The notes under the pieces: model-generated | What the model was told of the DNA's origin: nothing | What the model saw: only the letters and a program-made list of their open reading frames with translations | Database searches by the model: none | Position numbers and translations under genes: made by a program | Shown here: positions 61,952-64,000 of the stretch, piece by piece | Numbering within the stretch: position 1 is the first letter of the stretch | How the letters are laid out: each line of letters starts with the position of its first letter | Origin: Pseudomonas sp. PDNC002 | Lineage (GTDB): Bacteria > Pseudomonadota > Gammaproteobacteria > Pseudomonadales > Pseudomonadaceae | DNA length: 64,000 bases | NCBI RefSeq assembly: GCF_016919445.1 | Contig: NZ_CP070356.1 | Coordinates: 69,501 to 133,500, forward strand | Direction: 5' to 3'

Positions 61952-62216
61952 GCGCCCTCCGCTTGATCTCGTCGTCCAGGAGGCTGAGTTCAGCGCGAAT
62001 ATCTCGGCCCTTCGCTTCCAAATCGCGGAGCCTGGTCCAGTCGGTCTTCGCTACTTTCCGAGCACGGATCTTCGAGCCGCCGCGAGTGCGCTTGGTCGAG
62101 ACACCTACCGCGAAGCGCTGACACTCACCATTGAGCTTGGCGCGTGCAGCACCGTCGGCTCTCGCGGCTTGGAGCTGCTCAGAGGTCATGCAGACGATCT
62201 GCTCAGGCGTCAGCAC
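61941..62216 (-). CDS. Small phage protein with C-terminal coiled coil
   Basis: 91 residues from GTG 62216, which has GAGGTGG upstream; an ATG at 62189 lacks a ribosome site. The N terminus is VLTPEQIVCMTSEQLQAARADGAARAKLNGEC, and the C-terminal half is basic, helical (KVAKTDWTRLRDLEAKGRDIRAELSLLDDEIKRRAHVE in two pieces). It lies in the replication-nin block and overlaps both neighbours. No family recognised. Confidence 0.62.
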   Translation of the reverse strand: MLTPEQIVCMTSEQLQAARADGAARAKLNGECQRFAVGVSTKRTRGGSKIRARKVAKTDWTRLRDLEAKGRDIRAELSLLDDEIKRRAHVE

Positions 62217-62448
62217 GGGCCACCTCGCTTTCTTCCATGTCGGCCTTGATGATCGCCACCACCTCGTCGCGGGTGGCCAGGTAGAAAGAGGGCTCACGTC
62301 CGCCAGGGCGTGTCACCGTGTAACGGGTCTCCGGCAGCCGGCATACAGCGACGGTGTAGCCGGCATCTGTCATCCAGCAGTCAGGAACCTGACTACCGTC
62401 GGCGTTACGCTTGGCGCGCCACTTCAAGGGTTTGTTGACCACGGTCAC
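62203..62448 (-). CDS. Small phage protein, unknown
   Basis: 81 residues from GTG 62448, overlapping the stop of the replication gene (GTGA). MTVVNKPLKWRAKRNADGSQVPDCWMTDAGYTVAV at the start (in two pieces) and a FYLATRDEVVAIIKADMEESEV helix at the end: a compact beta-alpha fold. A longer frame upstream lies inside the preceding gene. No family recognised; position right after the replication gene suggests an accessory to it. Confidence 0.6.
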   Translation of the reverse strand: MTVVNKPLKWRAKRNADGSQVPDCWMTDAGYTVAVCRLPETRYTVTRPGGREPSFYLATRDEVVAIIKADMEESEVARADA

Positions 62449-63305
62449 TGCACACCTCCGGTTGTACCTTGCTGCCCTGCCTTGGCCGCCCGCTGTTGCT
62501 GGAACATGAGAGTGGCCTGCTGCCTGGAGTACTCCGCCTGAGCCTCTTCGAACGACGGCTTGTTTGCTTTTGGCGGCGGCGGCGGTGGCTGAGTGGCCCA
62601 CTGGGTCCGGTACGACTCTGCCTTGGCCAACAACGAGCCCAGGTCATGGCAGTTCCGTGTCAGGTAGGCGTCGCTGATGGTGACGAAGAACGCGGCCACC
62701 GCCGGAGCCTCAGCGGCACCCAAGCGCTTCAGCAATTCGCGGACCTGGGCGTTGACCTTGGAGTTGCGAACTGGGTCGGTGCTGTAGCGATTCCGATACG
62801 CCGCGGCGTATGCCGCCCAGATGGCCCGGCAGCCCTCCTGACGAATCAATTCTTCGTCGGGCTGGCCGGAACCGGCCGGCGAAAGGTTCTTTGTTGGTTC
62901 TACTGAAGGTTCTATTACGGTTCTGGGTGCAGCATCTGCGGGGGTGGGGTGCAGCTCCTGCGGGGGTTGGGGTGCAGCAGGTGCGGGGGTGGGTGCTGCT
63001 CCTGCGGGGGTGCATTTCTTTCGGGGGTGAACCTGCTGCGGGGGTGCAAATGCTGCGGGGGTCACTGTGAACATCGTCGACCGCCCCTGGCGCGCCTCAA
63101 TGGTCAGCGCCTTCCGCTCTTTCAGGACCTTGATTGCCTGCTGCACTGCGCGCTCGGACAGGCAGGTGCGCTCGGCAATCTTCGCCACCGAAGGCCAGCA
63201 CACGCCCTCGTCATTCGCGTTGTCCGCCAGACTGATCAGCACTGCCTTCTGAGCGGGTGTCAGCCCCTGTAGCGGCCAACAGGCCGACATGATGATGGTG
63301 CTCAT
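62445..63305 (-). CDS. Phage replication initiator, O-like, with N-terminal helix-turn-helix
   Basis: 286 residues from ATG 63305 (MSTIIMSACWPLQGLTPAQK). The N-terminal winged helix (residues 10-85) has QKAVLISLADNANDEGVCWPSVAKIAERTCLSERAVQQAIKVL (in pieces), as in O-type proteins that bind the origin. The middle (about 86-145) is an Ala/Pro/Gln/His linker coded by iteron-like repeats, and the C-terminal half (about 155-286) is alpha-helical with a Pro-rich linker and a Gln-rich end. Origin inside the gene is the lambda arrangement. No helicase loader gene is recognised nearby. Confidence 0.78.
   Translation of the reverse strand: MSTIIMSACWPLQGLTPAQKAVLISLADNANDEGVCWPSVAKIAERTCLSERAVQQAIKVLKERKALTIEARQGRSTMFTVTPAAFAPPQQVHPRKKCTPAGAAPTPAPAAPQPPQELHPTPADAAPRTVIEPSVEPTKNLSPAGSGQPDEELIRQEGCRAIWAAYAAAYRNRYSTDPVRNSKVNAQVRELLKRLGAAEAPAVAAFFVTISDAYLTRNCHDLGSLLAKAESYRTQWATQPPPPPPKANKPSFEEAQAEYSRQQATLMFQQQRAAKAGQQGTTGGVQ
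62937..63062. repeat. Seven iteron-like repeats inside the replication gene (origin candidate)
   Basis: TGCGGGGGT (or close TTCGGGGGT) occurs at 62937, 62959, 62982, 63003, 63020, 63037 and 63054, spaced 22, 23, 21, 17, 17 and 17 bp, with GCAGC between several copies. All lie in the linker part of the O-like gene. The spacing pattern and place are like the origin iterons in lambda O. The Pro/Ala code alone could also produce repetition. Confidence 0.65.
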
Positions 63306-63429
63306 TGGCAGAGCTCCCAGGACGGCGCGCCACAATTCGCCATCGTGGGATTTCGTGGCGCGCTGTTGTTGAATCTGGTCTTCATGGGTATGCGTCCCGC
63401 ACTCCCCCCGCAATCTCCGTAGCGTGTAA

Positions 63430-63864
63430 TCATCGAACGCCGACCTTCGCGCGGGCGGTCTCGATCACGACGTCGATCTTGTTCTTTGCCTCCTCCCCTT
63501 CCCGCTCGATCCGCTTGAACTCCATCCGGGTGACCTTGCCGTCGGCCAGCGCCTCGATGGCAGCTTTCGTCACGTCCGCCGCTTCACTAGCCATCGCCAG
63601 CGTGGCGTTCGCCAGGCAGTCGGCCGGCTGAACATCGCGGCGAACCAGGTGGAAACCAAAGTTGTGCGCCAGCTCCTGGAGTGGGCGGAGGTCGCCGGTG
63701 TGCAGCAGGATCTGGTAGAGGTGGTTGATGGTCAGCTTGTGCGAGTCGTTGTCCGGGTTTGCGCGCTGCAGCAGGCTCACATGGGGCAAGCCCATCTTGG
63801 CTGCCAGCTCCTTGGCCCCGGCGTCTTCTACTGCGTCGTGGCACGCCCTCAGGAACTCTTGCAT
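63430..63864 (-). CDS. CII-type phage regulatory protein (CP76 family)
   Basis: 144 residues from ATG 63864 (MQEFLRACHDAVEDAGAKELAAKMG, AGAGGA upstream). The N-terminal part has a helix-turn-helix, AKELAAKMGLPHVSLLQRANPDND, the KLTINHLYQILLHTGDL stretch and LRPLQELAHNFGFHLV, typical of phage CII/CP76-type regulators that favour lysogeny. The rest is a helical tail with a charged coiled coil. It is the first gene after the probable Cro end, as in lambda. Confidence 0.82.
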   Translation of the reverse strand: MQEFLRACHDAVEDAGAKELAAKMGLPHVSLLQRANPDNDSHKLTINHLYQILLHTGDLRPLQELAHNFGFHLVRRDVQPADCLANATLAMASEAADVTKAAIEALADGKVTRMEFKRIEREGEEAKNKIDVVIETARAKVGVR

Positions 63865-63929
63865 TCGTAAATCCTCTGGATTCTTTCCGTGGAGCCCGGA
63901 CAGGGCTGCTGGCAATCTGTAGTTACGGG

Positions 63930-64000
63930 TCAGGCGGCGCTCTTTGGCGCGCTAGCCCGGAGGACACCCTTCGTGATCAGCTCAAGCTGGTACTGGCGCA
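63930..64000 (-). CDS. C-terminal end of a phage gene, possible Cro-like regulator (cut by window edge)
   Basis: The last 22 codons of a leftward frame, RQYQLELITKGVLRASAPKSAA then stop at 63930, are visible. The fragment ELITKGVLRAS is reminiscent of the C-terminal helix of YdaS/Cro-type small regulators, and the position just before the CII-type gene fits cro. Too little is present to be certain. Confidence 0.4.
   Translation of the reverse strand, partial: RQYQLELITKGVLRASAPKSAA

Larger units (their letters stand above)
34711..64000. mobile_element. Lambda-like siphovirus prophage integrated at ssrA (right end outside window)
   Basis: From the ssrA 3' end to the window edge nearly every gene is phage-related, with head, tail, lysis, antitermination, replication and CII-type modules in lambdoid order read leftward. 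The left boundary is taken as the first base after the tmRNA CCA; the attL core should be in the ssrA T-arm/acceptor region. Integrase, CI and the right attachment copy are not in the window. Two cargo genes next to ssrA are in opposite orientation. All structural frames look intact, so the phage may be inducible. Confidence 0.92.

Overview
The window is a G+C-rich bacterial chromosome segment from the genus Pseudomonas. Two things show this: the gene order (folP-ftsH-rlmE / yhbY / greA-carB-lysE-carA-dapB-dnaJ-dnaK-grpE / recN / fur / bamE / rnfH-ratA / smpB / lldR / lldP-lldD-dld) matches the P. aeruginosa core arrangement as I know it, and the tmRNA carries the tag ANDDNYALAA. Names rest on motifs and family knowledge; no database search was run. 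The species is not determined, but it looks close to the P. aeruginosa / P. nitroreducens / P. citronellolis side of the genus.

Bases 1-19040 are housekeeping core: folate synthesis, membrane proteolysis, rRNA methylation, transcript cleavage, carbamoyl phosphate and lysine synthesis, the Hsp70 machine, SOS repair, iron regulation, outer-membrane assembly and trans-translation. Notable control sites are a probable attenuator with a 19-codon leader ORF before carA, a sigma-32 promoter for grpE back to back with a LexA box for recN, and a near-leaderless smpB promoter.

Bases 19078-34279 are metabolic: a lactate regulon (LldR with a clean operator, permease, L-lactate dehydrogenase, FAD/Fe-S D-lactate dehydrogenase), a PmrAB-like two-component system, a small secreted protein, a single-chain biotin-dependent acyl-CoA carboxylase, and a CaCA-type cation exchanger behind a clear yybP-ykoY (manganese) riboswitch. 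A DJ-1/PfpI gene broken by an A8 tract follows.

ssrA (tmRNA, 34353-34710) ends the chromosomal part. From its 3' end to the right edge lies one side of a lambda-like siphovirus prophage. Two rightward cargo genes (DUF4145, YedK/SRAP) sit next to the attachment end. All other phage genes run leftward, so functional order is read from right to left: a possible Cro end, CII-type regulator, replication protein with internal iterons, NinG, Q antiterminator, a Com-like zinc-finger gene plus a secreted multi-motif mannose-lectin (LlpA/pyocin-L-like) gene, holin, terminase, gpW, portal, protease-capsid fusion, decoration, head-tail and tail-tube genes, a G/GT tail chaperone with a TTTTTTC slippery site, tape measure, tail tip, S74 tail fibre, a candidate endolysin, and Rz/Rz1. 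Integrase and CI are not in the window and should lie to the right. Intrinsic terminators inside the late region fit Q-type processive antitermination. The best candidates for something new are the com-lectin module and the split lysis cassette with an unusual endolysin candidate.
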